NCBI RefSeq assembly: GCF_030409905.1
Contig: NZ_JAUFQT010000001.1
Coordinates: forward strand, 1,138,001 to 1,202,000
Length of the DNA stretch: 64,000 bases
From: Echinicola jeungdonensis
Lineage (GTDB): Bacteria; Bacteroidota; Bacteroidia; Cytophagales; Cyclobacteriaceae
Reading direction: 5' to 3'
Part shown: positions 13,944 through 22,864 of the stretch, piece by piece
Numbering within the stretch: the first letter of the stretch is position 1
Layout of the letters: every line of letters starts with the position of its first letter
Made by a program: the position numbers and the translations under genes
The notes under the pieces: model-generated
What the model saw: the letters and a program-made list of their open reading frames with translations, nothing else
Databases searched by the model: none
Told to the model about the DNA's origin: nothing

Positions 13944-13972
13944 AATTATTAAATGATAGATTGTTTTATTGG

Positions 13973-14005
13973 AAAAAGTGCCTAAGCTGTTTGGGCACTT
14001 TTTTT
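13973..14005 (+). terminator. nrdA terminator
   Basis: AAGTGCC (13976-13982) and GGCACTT (13994-14000) form a stem followed directly by a seven-T run, 30 bp after the nrdA stop. Confidence 0.85.
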
Positions 14006-14553
14006 ATGCCCTTTCCTCCACCAATTAAATTCACAGCGGAATTTAAATTCATATCAACCAGAGAGTTAAATAACACATCTATTCTCCAAAAAAGGATCCT
14101 CCTTTACCTCTGGGGATTTAAATAATAAATCAAATTGGCCCCTTAGCCTACCATACAATATTTTTATCGATCCCAAGGATTAAAGAAAGGCACTCCTCAG
14201 GTTTAGTGAAAAGATTTTGGAGTAGAAAGCTGTGGGAATTTCATTTATTATGGCGATTGCAGGCCCTTTTCACCTCTCATATCCTGCCTCAAGCATAAAG
14301 TTAGTGCCATACCAAAGGCATCCCGATGGGGTAATTATACCCATGGGTTGAAGAGGGTAGTATCCTTAATTCATCATTAATTAACCGAATCCAGGTTAGG
14401 ATAAAAAATCGCCACCAACCCATAATTATTTGAATACAAAAAAGTTAACTTAGATAAAAGTCAGGCAATTTCTTTTGCAAAGAAATTGCCTGAAATTAAT
14501 TTTCCCAGATTAAATATTGAACTTAGCCCAACTCCTAATGGTTTAATCCCTAT
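14006..14553. other. Gene-free stretch before the outer-membrane barrel gene
   Basis: About 550 bp without a convincing coding frame. The only recognisable structure is the 15-bp inverted repeat at 14461-14493. The rest shows nothing I can name. Confidence 0.5.
14461..14493. repeat. Perfect 15-bp inverted repeat upstream of the barrel gene
   Basis: TCAGGCAATTTCTTT (14461-14475) pairs perfectly with AAAGAAATTGCCTGA (14479-14493) across a 3-nt loop. It ends 60 bp before the next start codon and is followed only by AATTAATTTT. It could be a leader hairpin, a terminator for an unseen transcript, or a palindromic repeat. Confidence 0.55.
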
Positions 14554-15165
14554 ATGAAAAACAAAAAGTTACTTGTCCTCCCATTTTTTTTCCTGCTGAT
14601 TACCTTTGGGCTTTCCTCAGCACAGGACACAACCAGGGTATTCAAACCATTTAAGGTCGATGTAGGTATCAACCTAACCTTTCCTTCAGATTCCAAACTG
14701 GCTGCGGGAGGAGGCTTATTTGTTGAGCCACGTTATGGCATTAACGACCAGTTCCACATCGGTTTAAACATAGCGAGTAATATCATTGGAGAAGGTGATT
14801 TTATTTTTAATAATACCGAGGCAACGATCAAAGCTCAGGCCATCAGTAATCTTTCATTTATTACTGAATACCATTTTAATAAGGAAAATGTAAGGCCCTT
14901 TCTTGGCTTTATGGCCGGCATGTACCGAAGAAGCGACTACGAGATCGTGGACAATGATGATGGTACAGTTATTACAAGAAGGAATAATTCAGTGCATTTT
15001 GGCCTGGCACCCCGAATAGGGCTTATAGCAGGTAAGTTCCGTTTAAATACTACTTACCACTTTACAGGAAAAAACATTACAGATTTCCTTAGTATTGGCA
15101 TGGGAATACAATTTGGGGGTGGAAAAATAAACAAGCCCAAAAGGAATTATGAAAGCAATTGGTGA
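14554..15165 (+). CDS. Outer-membrane beta-barrel protein
   Basis: The 203-residue protein has a signal peptide cleaved after LSSAQ (about residue 24), followed by alternating amphipathic strands with glycine/aromatic turns (VDVGINLTF, FGLAPRIGLIAG, FLSIGMGIQFGGG). This pattern is typical of small 8-stranded Bacteroidota barrels. The last barrel strand ends in FGGGK and is followed by a short basic tail (KPKRNYESNW). It is monocistronic, 192 bp before the convergent exporter gene. The function is unknown; it could be a structural or adhesion-type outer-membrane protein. Confidence 0.7.
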   Translation: MKNKKLLVLPFFFLLITFGLSSAQDTTRVFKPFKVDVGINLTFPSDSKLAAGGGLFVEPRYGINDQFHIGLNIASNIIGEGDFIFNNTEATIKAQAISNLSFITEYHFNKENVRPFLGFMAGMYRRSDYEIVDNDDGTVITRRNNSVHFGLAPRIGLIAGKFRLNTTYHFTGKNITDFLSIGMGIQFGGGKINKPKRNYESNW

Positions 15166-15358
15166 TTGCTGTTATTATTTTGCATTCGAAGTAGTTGGTA
15201 TTTGAGTTTTTTCCTGAAAAAACAAACTTTTAACCGCTCTTGGAGCACAAAACTCGGTTTAAATCTCTTGATAATAGAAACCTCCTTGCTTTTTTAACCC
15301 GGTTTCTAATGTTTATTTTTTGACACCCTTGTGGTTTGCAGTCACATTTCTGGGGCTA

Positions 15359-17155
15359 TCAACCCACATCTGAGGATGTCTCTTTAGATTTGGTTTGTTT
15401 CTCGTAGAGTTCTGCATATACCCCTTTCTGGTCCATAAGCAAATCATGAGACCCTTCCTCCACTAATACTCCATCATCCAATACGATGATCTTATCAGCC
15501 AGTTTTGCTGATGAAACCCTGTGGGAAATAATGATGGATGTTCGACCTTCCATGATGTTTTTCAGGGCATTGAGAATTACATTTTCCGTTTTGGTATCCA
15601 CCGCAGATAAACAGTCATCCAATAACAAAATTTTGGGGTTTTTAGCAATAGCGCGGGCAATGGAGACCCTTTGCTTTTGGCCACCGGATAAGGTAATCCC
15701 CCTTTCTCCCAATCTGGTTTCAAACCCTTTGGGGAAATCAAGAATATTCTGGTAAACATCAGCATCCTTCGCGGCTTTTTCCACGACCCCTTGGGGTATA
15801 CCATCCAGTCCAAACCCAATATTATTAGCAATAGAGTCACTGAAAAGGAAAACATCTTGGGGGACATACCCTATTTGTTTTCTCAATAGTGAAATATTAA
15901 AAGACCTAATATCCTTGTTATCAATCAGGATTCTACCTTCCGATGCATCATACATTCTTGTCATTAAATTGGCAATGGTAGATTTACCCGATCCTGTGGT
16001 TCCAATGATCGCTAGGGATTGCCCTGCAGGAATGCTAAAACTGACATTTTTCAAGGCCTGGATACCAGAATCAGGATATTTGAATGATAAATTTTGAACT
16101 TCCACATCCCCAACCAATTCTTGTTCCAAATTATCTTTGCTGACAATGTCATTTTTCTCATCCAAAAACTCATTGATCCTGGCTTGGGAAGCAGCCGCCC
16201 TTTGGACAATACTGGTCACCCAACCCAAAGAAGTTACCGGCCAGGTAAGCATATTCACATAAAGAATAAATTCTGCGATCACTCCATATCCAATGGCTCC
16301 TTCTATAACTTGTATCCCTCCAACATAAACCGTAACAATGGTACTTACTCCAATAAGTCCCATTATCAAAGGGAAAAAAAGTGCCTGAACCCTGGTAAGG
16401 TCTATGGATTTATCCTTATAATCATCACTAGCTTTTTGAAAATCTTTTCCACTGTCATCCTCACGGACAAAGGCTTTCAATACCCTGATTCCTGAAAAAG
16501 ATTCCTGAACAAAAGTACTCAATCCAGAAAGGCTTCTTTGAATTTTTTCTGATCGCACATTGATCAGGTTATTAACAAAATAAATACTCAAGGACAGTAC
16601 TGGAAGCGGCAAAAGGGAATATATGGTCAATGGAACATTTACGGTTAACATGTACCCTATTACCAAAGGAAAAAGCACCACCAGGTTGATTCCATACATC
16701 ATAGCAGGTCCAAAATACATCCTCACCCGGCTAACATCCTCGGTAATTCTGGCCATCAAATCCCCTGTGCTGTTCTTTCTATAAAAACTTAGGGGTAAAT
16801 TTTGATAGTGATCAAAGATTTCATTTTTGAGGTCATATTCTATCAGACGGGACATCACTATGATGGTTTGCCGGATCAAAAAAAGGAAGAATCCTCGCAA
16901 TAAGGCCATGGCCAGGATTAAAATCCCGAAAACAAAAATAAACTCCAGAAATGCTTCTTTGATGATTTCACTGGCTCCCCCATTTTCAAACATTTGGTAA
17001 AAACTGAAGCTTTCAACCACATAATCTATTGCCACTCGCACCAGCTGGGCAGGAACCATTACGAATATGTTGGAAATGATGGTAAACAGAATTCCCAACA
17101 ACAGATATCCCTTATATTTATAGAGGTATTTATTTAATCTCCAAAGCGGACTCAC
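15359..17155 (-). CDS. ABC exporter half-transporter with degenerate catalytic site
   Basis: The 598-residue protein has an N-terminal six-helix type-IV exporter domain (about 1-330) and a C-terminal ATPase domain. Walker A is GTTGSGKS (385-392), the signature LSGGQ (489-493) is intact, but Walker B ends LLLDDCLSAVD: Asp514 replaces the catalytic Glu. In heterodimeric exporters of the BmrC/YheI type the subunit with this Asp forms the non-hydrolysing site and needs a partner with a normal Glu. No partner is adjacent; the best candidate in the window is the exporter at 37550-39322. Substrate is unknown (drugs, lipids or peptides). It is transcribed divergently from leucine dehydrogenase. Confidence 0.9.
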   Translation of the reverse strand: MSPLWRLNKYLYKYKGYLLLGILFTIISNIFVMVPAQLVRVAIDYVVESFSFYQMFENGGASEIIKEAFLEFIFVFGILILAMALLRGFFLFLIRQTIIVMSRLIEYDLKNEIFDHYQNLPLSFYRKNSTGDLMARITEDVSRVRMYFGPAMMYGINLVVLFPLVIGYMLTVNVPLTIYSLLPLPVLSLSIYFVNNLINVRSEKIQRSLSGLSTFVQESFSGIRVLKAFVREDDSGKDFQKASDDYKDKSIDLTRVQALFFPLIMGLIGVSTIVTVYVGGIQVIEGAIGYGVIAEFILYVNMLTWPVTSLGWVTSIVQRAAASQARINEFLDEKNDIVSKDNLEQELVGDVEVQNLSFKYPDSGIQALKNVSFSIPAGQSLAIIGTTGSGKSTIANLMTRMYDASEGRILIDNKDIRSFNISLLRKQIGYVPQDVFLFSDSIANNIGFGLDGIPQGVVEKAAKDADVYQNILDFPKGFETRLGERGITLSGGQKQRVSIARAIAKNPKILLLDDCLSAVDTKTENVILNALKNIMEGRTSIIISHRVSSAKLADKIIVLDDGVLVEEGSHDLLMDQKGVYAELYEKQTKSKETSSDVG

Positions 17156-17301
17156 AAAATAAAACTTTTTATTTCCCTTGTTTTCTTTTATAATAATCGT
17201 TTACTTAGTTAAGAGGCGGGGTTCAAAAGTATTTAATTCTGAACACTCCATTAACCAAATAAGGTGCCCAAATATAACATAATCTAATCGGCAAAGTTCA
17301 T

Positions 17302-18402
17302 ATGTTAGAGATTAAAACCAAGGAAAAAGTCCAGGAGGGATCCATATACGGCCAAATTACATCTTTGGGTCATGAACAATTGGTGATCTGTTATGATGAG
17401 GCTACTGGCCTGAAGGCCATAATTGGAATCCATAATACCGTTTTGGGACCTGCATTGGGAGGCACTCGGATGTGGCCCTACCAATCGGAATCAGAGGCTA
17501 TTACAGATGTCCTGAGATTATCAAGAGGAATGACCTTTAAAGCAGCCATTTCAGGTTTGAATATTGGAGGAGGGAAAGCGGTAATTATAGGCCATCCCCG
17601 ACAAAAAAATGAAGCTTTTCTTCGTCGTTTTGGGCGATTTATAGAAAGTTTGGGGGGCAGGTATACTACTGCAGAGGATGTCAATATGAACACCCGTGAC
17701 ATGGAATATATTGCCATGGAAACATCCCATGTTACCGGGCTTCCGGAAGTCAAGGGGGGAGGCGGTGACCCAAGTCCAGTGACCGCTTTTGGCACCTATT
17801 TAGGCATGAAAGCAGCTGCCAAAAAAGCCTTTGGCTCTGATTCCCTTTGCGGAAAAAAGATTGCAGTTCAGGGAGTAGGGCAGGTTGGAAGTCATTTGAT
17901 CCAATACTTGGTCAAAGAAGATGCTAAAGTATTTGTTACGGATATCGATGAAGAAAGGCTTCAAAAAGTAGCCCAGAAAACAGGAGCCAAGACTGTCAGC
18001 TCAGAAGGTTTCTATGATATTGACATGGACATTTATGCCCCATGCGCCTTGGGAGCGACATTGAATGATGATACCTTAGAGAGACTCCAGTGTCAGGTGG
18101 TAGCTGGAGCTGCCAATAACCAACTGGACAGTGAGGAAAAACATGGAAAGCTTCTGCTCAAAAAAGGGATTCTCTATGCTCCTGATTTTTTGATCAATGC
18201 AGGTGGCCTGATCAATGTTTACGCAGAGTACCTGGGCAAATACAACAGGGATTTGGCTTACCAGCAGGCAGAAAAAATATACGACACCTGCCTGGCGATT
18301 CTTAACAAATCAGAAAAGGAAAAAATCCCCACCCAACAAGCTGCCATTGAGATTGCATGGAACAGAGTACAGCAAATCGGAAAGGTAAAACTTTCTCATT
18401 AG
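17302..18402 (+). CDS. ldh: Leucine dehydrogenase (Glu/Leu/Phe/Val dehydrogenase family)
   Basis: The 366-residue protein has the substrate-binding domain with the GPALGGTRMWPY block, the catalytic Lys in MTFKAAISG (Lys80) and the glycine-rich LNIGGGKAVI segment, then a Rossmann NAD domain with GVGQVGSHL (about residue 190). Length and motifs fit leucine dehydrogenase, which reversibly deaminates leucine, valine and isoleucine to 2-oxo acids with NAD, better than glutamate dehydrogenase (about 420-450 residues). It is monocistronic, with a strong terminator behind it. Its products are substrates for the fused E1 dehydrogenase at 58.4 kb. Phenylalanine or valine preference cannot be excluded. 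Confidence 0.88.
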   Translation: MLEIKTKEKVQEGSIYGQITSLGHEQLVICYDEATGLKAIIGIHNTVLGPALGGTRMWPYQSESEAITDVLRLSRGMTFKAAISGLNIGGGKAVIIGHPRQKNEAFLRRFGRFIESLGGRYTTAEDVNMNTRDMEYIAMETSHVTGLPEVKGGGGDPSPVTAFGTYLGMKAAAKKAFGSDSLCGKKIAVQGVGQVGSHLIQYLVKEDAKVFVTDIDEERLQKVAQKTGAKTVSSEGFYDIDMDIYAPCALGATLNDDTLERLQCQVVAGAANNQLDSEEKHGKLLLKKGILYAPDFLINAGGLINVYAEYLGKYNRDLAYQQAEKIYDTCLAILNKSEKEKIPTQQAAIEIAWNRVQQIGKVKLSH

Positions 18403-18419
18403 TTCAATAAAAGATTAAA

Positions 18420-18463
18420 AACCAAATGGAATGGAGCTTAAAATCCGTGCATTTGGTTTTTTT
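18420..18463 (+). terminator. Leucine dehydrogenase terminator
   Basis: AACCAAATG (18420-18428) and CATTTGGTT (18450-18458) pair perfectly and a T-run follows. Confidence 0.8.
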
Positions 18464-18560
18464 ATTATATAACTTTGGGGCTGGAAAGCGGTGAAATCAC
18501 CAAAACTTCTAACCATCGCTTAATTAATTCTAACAGAACGTTCTTTATATTCCGGCAATA

Positions 18561-19745
18561 ATGTTAAACAGACGAATACTCCGAGTTAAGGCTTTTCAAA
18601 ACCTATATGCATTCCAGCAATGTAAATCATCAAATTTAAACCTGGCAAAGGATTTCATACATGATTCCTTCCAGCCTGATTTGGATAGCATGGAAGTGCA
18701 GGATAAATCAAAACTTAAAGATGAGGCCAAAACAGCAGTAGCCCTGTTCTCAAAAAACCTGAACCATAAAGAATTAATAGCCTCAGGGGATCATTCCACC
18801 AAAATAAAATCCACTGCCATCAAGGCAGTAAATCTTTTTCACCAAAACAATCAAAAAGACCTGGAATTTCTTCGCAAAAACATGGTTTCTGCGGCAGAAA
18901 ACATCCCTCATTTATATCTCAATGTAATCCAGATCCTAATTGGCTTTGCTGACCACGTAGGGAATGAATACGAAAAAAAGAGAAAATTAAATCAAGAAGC
19001 CATATCCGGCACTTCTGGTGAGCTCAACCTGGCCCAAAACCAAGTTTTGGACCTTATCCGGAAATCACCTGCCTTTACCAATGAAACTACCCGCCAACAG
19101 GCAAGTACTGAAGAACTGGAATTGGAAATTCAAGAATGGTACCGGGAATATGTTAAGCCATTTGAGCCGTATCAGCAATACATCCAATTGAACCAGCCCA
19201 GCCTGGAGCAAGACCTGGACATCCTCACTGATATCACTAAAAAGGTTCTCTTTAAGAACGAAGCCATTTTAAGTTATTTTGCTGAAAAAGACCTCAGTTG
19301 GTCCGAGAATAAGGCAGTTGTTCGAAGTTTGGCATTAAAAATGCTTAAAAATGCAAAGGAATGCAGCGGAGCAGAAGATTATGAACTACCTGAAATTGCG
19401 ATAAACTGGGAAGAAGACAAGGAATTTTTCCAAAATATCTTTAATTTAACTATCGAAAACGATGAAGAAAACAGGAAATTAATTGCGGAAAAGACCAAAA
19501 ATTGGGATATTGAACGGATAGCATCAACAGATAAAATCATTATTTCCATGGCCCTTGCCGAAATGACTTTTTTCCCGAGTATTCCTGTAAAAGTAACCAT
19601 CAATGAGTATATTGACATTTCAAAAACTTACAGTACTCCAAAGAGTAAACAATTTGTCAATGGTCTCTTGGATGTTTTAGCAAAAGAGCTAACCGATCAA
19701 GGGAAAATCCGTAAGAGTGGCAGGGGTCTTTTAGATAACAAATAA
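18561..19745 (+). CDS. nusB: Transcription antitermination factor NusB, extended form
   Basis: The 394-residue protein is much longer than classical NusB (about 140 residues). The C-terminal third (about 280-385) contains the NusB fold signatures ILSYF-type helices, ASTDKIIISMALAEM and PVKVTINEYIDISKTYSTPKSKQFVNG (split here as PVKVTINEYIDIS and KSKQFVNGLLD). The N-terminus LNRRILRVKAFQNLYAFQQ also resembles the NusB first helix (RR..R..A.Q.LY), so the long middle looks like an insertion inside the domain. NusB with NusE (S10) binds boxA RNA to promote rRNA antitermination. It is the first gene of a run with ytxH, DUF1573, yajC, ybbR and coaE. Confidence 0.9.
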   Translation: MLNRRILRVKAFQNLYAFQQCKSSNLNLAKDFIHDSFQPDLDSMEVQDKSKLKDEAKTAVALFSKNLNHKELIASGDHSTKIKSTAIKAVNLFHQNNQKDLEFLRKNMVSAAENIPHLYLNVIQILIGFADHVGNEYEKKRKLNQEAISGTSGELNLAQNQVLDLIRKSPAFTNETTRQQASTEELELEIQEWYREYVKPFEPYQQYIQLNQPSLEQDLDILTDITKKVLFKNEAILSYFAEKDLSWSENKAVVRSLALKMLKNAKECSGAEDYELPEIAINWEEDKEFFQNIFNLTIENDEENRKLIAEKTKNWDIERIASTDKIIISMALAEMTFFPSIPVKVTINEYIDISKTYSTPKSKQFVNGLLDVLAKELTDQGKIRKSGRGLLDNK

Positions 19746-19758
19746 ATCGAATTTTATT

Positions 19759-20061
19759 ATGAGCAAACAAAGTAATTCAATTTTAGCTTTTGTATTGGGC
19801 GCCGGAGTAGGCGCTGCATTTGGTGTTTTATTTGCGCCTGATTCTGGCAACAATACCAGGGATAGGTTATCCTACCAACTTTCAAGATATAAAAACGATT
19901 TGGAAGATTTGGTCAAAGATTTAGTGGAAGGGAAGGATCTTCCCATGAATGAAGCCAGATCAGAAGGCAAAAAGGTAATATCAGAAGCTAAAAGCAAAGC
20001 TGAAAACCTTTTGAGTGATGTAAATAAATTAATCGATCAAATCAACAAAGGGAAAAACTAA
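19759..20061 (+). CDS. YtxH domain-containing protein
   Basis: The 100-residue protein has one glycine-rich N-terminal membrane segment (ILAFVLGAGVGAAFGVLFAP, about 8-27) followed by the GNNTRDRL-type motif and a charged helical tail. This is the YtxH/gas-vesicle-like stress-protein layout. It is likely anchored in the inner membrane with a cytoplasmic coiled helix. It starts 13 bp after nusB and 14 bp before the DUF1573 gene, so it is surely co-transcribed. Its molecular role is unknown. Confidence 0.8.
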   Translation: MSKQSNSILAFVLGAGVGAAFGVLFAPDSGNNTRDRLSYQLSRYKNDLEDLVKDLVEGKDLPMNEARSEGKKVISEAKSKAENLLSDVNKLIDQINKGKN

Positions 20062-20075
20062 CTGCATACCTACAT

Positions 20076-20612
20076 ATGAAGTATTTAAGTTTACCTGCAA
20101 TCATCCTTGCAGGTTCTCTTTTTGTTATGGGCTGTGATAACAGCAAAAACAAAGAGAAAATCGAAGAGCTGGAGAAAAAGATCACCCAACTGGAAGAAAG
20201 TCAAAAAAGCCAGCCAGTCAACGTCCAAAGTGCAAAAAAAATCGACCCTGCTAATTTGGGGGAATTTAAATTTGAGGAAACGGTATTTGATTTCGGCACC
20301 ATAAGCCAGGGAGACAAAATCCAGCATAATTTCAAATTCAAAAATATTGGCGAGGCACCTTTGGTGATTTCTAATATCCAAGCTTCATGTGGCTGTACCA
20401 CCCCTGATTGGTCCAAGGAACCCGTAGCCCCCGGAGAGGAAGGGTATGTAAAAGTCAGCTTTAACTCTGCCTCAAAATCTGGTGCACAAAGTCCTATGGT
20501 GACCATTACGGCCAACACCTCCCCAAGCATTACAAGACTTAGACTAAAAGGAAACGTAAATACTAATACTAAAACCAACACAACCTCAGTAGAGGGACCC
20601 GTTAAAAAATAA
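20076..20612 (+). CDS. DUF1573 domain lipoprotein
   Basis: The 178-residue protein has a lipoprotein signal (VMGC, Cys20), then a charged coiled-coil stretch (KEKIEELEKKITQLEE, about 26-43) and a C-terminal immunoglobulin-like DUF1573 domain with FDFGTISQGDKIQHNFKFKN and the conserved ASCGCTTP (around residues 106-113). Such domains are abundant in Bacteroidota cell envelopes; the Cys-Gly-Cys may bind metal or form disulfides. The coiled coil suggests oligomerisation, as in Lpp-like anchors. Its stop overlaps the yajC start by one base, so the two are translationally coupled. Function is unknown. Confidence 0.85.
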   Translation: MKYLSLPAIILAGSLFVMGCDNSKNKEKIEELEKKITQLEESQKSQPVNVQSAKKIDPANLGEFKFEETVFDFGTISQGDKIQHNFKFKNIGEAPLVISNIQASCGCTTPDWSKEPVAPGEEGYVKVSFNSASKSGAQSPMVTITANTSPSITRLRLKGNVNTNTKTNTTSVEGPVKK

Positions 20613-20935
20613 TGATGATTAATTCGATTTTATTACAAGCAAATGGTGCCGGTGGCACTGGAATTTTAGGCCAGGTATTCCTTTTTGGTTCGATCATATT
20701 AATTATGTACTTTTTTATGATCCGACCACAGCAAAAAAAACAAAAGGATGCCAAAAATTTCATTCAAAATATTAAAAAAGGAGATCAGGTTGTAACCATA
20801 GGTGGAATCCATGGAAAAATCAGCAGCATTGAAGGTGATGCTGTCATCCTTGAACTGGATAGAGGCATGAAAATAAAAGTAGAAAAATCTGCTATCTCCG
20901 CAGAATATTCCAAAAAATCCAGCGGAACAAAATAA
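20612..20935 (+). CDS. yajC: Preprotein translocase subunit YajC
   Basis: The 107-residue protein has an N-terminal membrane helix (LFGSIILIMYFFMIRPQQKKQKD, here residues about 20-42 in part: IILIMYFFMIRPQQKK) and a short cytoplasmic beta domain with GDQVVTIGGIHGKI. These are diagnostic of YajC, an accessory subunit of SecDF-YajC in protein export. It starts within the preceding stop codon (TAATG). A second Met directly after the first (MM) leaves the exact start open by one codon. Confidence 0.93.
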   Translation: MMINSILLQANGAGGTGILGQVFLFGSIILIMYFFMIRPQQKKQKDAKNFIQNIKKGDQVVTIGGIHGKISSIEGDAVILELDRGMKIKVEKSAISAEYSKKSSGTK

Positions 20936-20939
20936 TGGA

Positions 20940-21908
20940 ATGTTGAGTACCATACGGAATTACATTAAATCGCTTTCCAAACAGAAAACATCTGATATCA
21001 AAGTGGTGGCCCTTTGCGTTTTAGCAGCCACCACTTTTTGGGTTTTAAACGCCCTCAATAAGGACAACTATGTTTCTGTGGTCAATTACCCTATTGAATT
21101 CCAATACAATAAGGAAGAATTTATGGCTATTGAAAAGCTCCCAACCGAGGTACGTGTGGAAATCAATGGAGATGGCTGGGACATCCTCAGAAAGTATTTT
21201 AAGTTTAATGTGACTCCATTTACCATAGAATTGGGTAATCCAGCCAGCCAGAATTACCTTTTGGCTTCCACCATCAAAAGAAGCCTTGCAGAGGTATTGG
21301 CACCAACGAAACTCCAGGCTATCCTAACCGATACCTTAAAGTTTAACTTTGACCGGATTGTCTCAAAAGAAATCCAGATCACCCTGGACACTTCATCCAC
21401 CCAATTGGCCCCTAATTTTAAGCTGGCTTCCCCCATTCATATCAACCCCAGTCAAATAGAAATATTAGGACCTTCCTCTATGCTGGAGGAGCTGGGTGAC
21501 CGTATTTACATCCAATTGGACAAAGAATCAATTAGCCAAAACTTCGATGAAAATATCCCCATTATCTTCCCGGAAAACCTTAGGGATTATTTGACCACTA
21601 ACCATGCCAGTGTTAGGGTAACATTTGACGTTGTGGAATTCCTAAAGGGAAACAAAAGACTGAAAATCAACCAAATAAACTTCCCTCCCAATGTTTCCTT
21701 GTTAAGGGAAGTCAATTCCGTTATTATGAATTACCGGGTTGACGAAAGAAGAGTTAGCGATCTCCAAGAGATTCAAATGGAAGGGATTTTGGATTATGAC
21801 AATAGAAATAAAATGGACAGCACCATTTCTATTGAATTAAAAAACATCCCTGAATTCATCGAAGGCATTGAAATTGAACCCAATACTTTTAAATTGAAAT
21901 ATGACTAA
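20940..21908 (+). CDS. YbbR-like domain protein
   Basis: The 322-residue protein has a single N-terminal membrane anchor (about 22-42, VVALCVLAATTFWVLNAL) followed by beta-rich YbbR-type repeats (VVNYPIEFQY, VRVEINGDG, IQIDLD-like strands). In Firmicutes YbbR (CdaR) regulates the c-di-AMP cyclase CdaA. No cdaA is visible in this window, where the neighbours are yajC and coaE instead. The gene starts 4 bp after yajC and overlaps coaE by 8 bp. Assignment to the YbbR family is based on anchor plus repeat layout and the familiar yajC-ybbR-coaE order of Bacteroidota. Confidence 0.75.
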   Translation: MLSTIRNYIKSLSKQKTSDIKVVALCVLAATTFWVLNALNKDNYVSVVNYPIEFQYNKEEFMAIEKLPTEVRVEINGDGWDILRKYFKFNVTPFTIELGNPASQNYLLASTIKRSLAEVLAPTKLQAILTDTLKFNFDRIVSKEIQITLDTSSTQLAPNFKLASPIHINPSQIEILGPSSMLEELGDRIYIQLDKESISQNFDENIPIIFPENLRDYLTTNHASVRVTFDVVEFLKGNKRLKINQINFPPNVSLLREVNSVIMNYRVDERRVSDLQEIQMEGILDYDNRNKMDSTISIELKNIPEFIEGIEIEPNTFKLKYD

Positions 21909-22512
21909 AAACACCCCTATCCTGGTCGGCATTACCGGAGGAATTGGAGCAGGAAAGAGTACCGCTGCAAAAATTTTTAACACGTTAGGCATTCCCATTT
22001 ATTACGCAGATGAAAGAGCCAAATGGTTGATGGAAAATGATAATAACTTAATTTCCGGCATCAAGAATGCATTTGGCAACAATTCCTATTTGGAAAACGG
22101 GAAGCTTAACAAACCTTTTTTGGCTGGAGAGGTTTTTTCAGATTTGGAAAAAACTAAAATCATCAATGACCTGGTACACCCAGCCGTGAAAAGAGATTTC
22201 CAAGATTGGGCTGCACAACAAAAAAGCCCCTATGTCCTTAAGGAAGCGGCTCTTTTATTTGAATCAGGTTCCTACAAGGAACTGGATAAGGTTATTCATG
22301 TCAGTTCTCCATTAAAAATCCGCATGAACAGAATACTATTCCGGGACCCGCACCGGACAGAGGAGCAGGTAAACGCCATCATTGACCGCCAATATGCTGA
22401 TGAAAAGAAAAATAAAATGGCGGATTATATTATTCGAAATAAAGAAAATAAAATGCTGATCCCCCAGGTTTTGGACATCCATGAGAAGTTACTTTTAGAA
22501 CTATCAGTTTAA
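21901..22512 (+). CDS. coaE: Dephospho-CoA kinase
   Basis: The 203-residue P-loop kinase has GITGGIGAGKST at residues 9-20, DERAKWLM (the substrate-binding DxxA region) and HPAVKRDF, all hallmarks of CoaE. It catalyses the last step of coenzyme A synthesis, phosphorylating the ribose 3-OH of dephospho-CoA. It begins inside the end of the ybbR-like gene and closes the operon; a hairpin follows at 22565-22590. Confidence 0.95.
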   Translation: MTKNTPILVGITGGIGAGKSTAAKIFNTLGIPIYYADERAKWLMENDNNLISGIKNAFGNNSYLENGKLNKPFLAGEVFSDLEKTKIINDLVHPAVKRDFQDWAAQQKSPYVLKEAALLFESGSYKELDKVIHVSSPLKIRMNRILFRDPHRTEEQVNAIIDRQYADEKKNKMADYIIRNKENKMLIPQVLDIHEKLLLELSV

Positions 22513-22864
22513 AAGTAGTTATTAAATTTATTCCCAAAATATACTTACCTAATTTCGATTTCAACCCCTGATATTCTATTGCTTCAGGGGATTTGTTGAA
22601 TCTACCTGAGGGCAGACAGGTCCTTGATTTAAAGAATTCCTAAAGCCTTAAGGGAGGAAGATAGGGGTCCCTGCCCTTTATTCTTTTCCCTATCATATCC
22701 CTGAAAATGGTGCGCAACGGTGCTCCAGAGTAATTCATTTCTAGCCCTTAGGCCACATCAATTTTTCAGATTTTGATTTTCTTCCTTCAATCCTGAATAA
22801 AAACAATTTGAATAGGGGATTTCAATCAAAATTAATTCTTGAAAATTCGTGGCTTCTAAAAACC
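22513..22864. other. Gap after coaE
   Basis: About 350 bp between convergent genes. Apart from the hairpin at 22565-22590 I see no gene or recognisable repeat. Confidence 0.5.
22565..22590 (+). terminator. Probable coaE terminator
   Basis: CCCCTGA (22565-22571) pairs with TCAGGGG (22584-22590). The following ATTTGTTG is a poor T-tract, so termination strength is uncertain. Confidence 0.45.
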
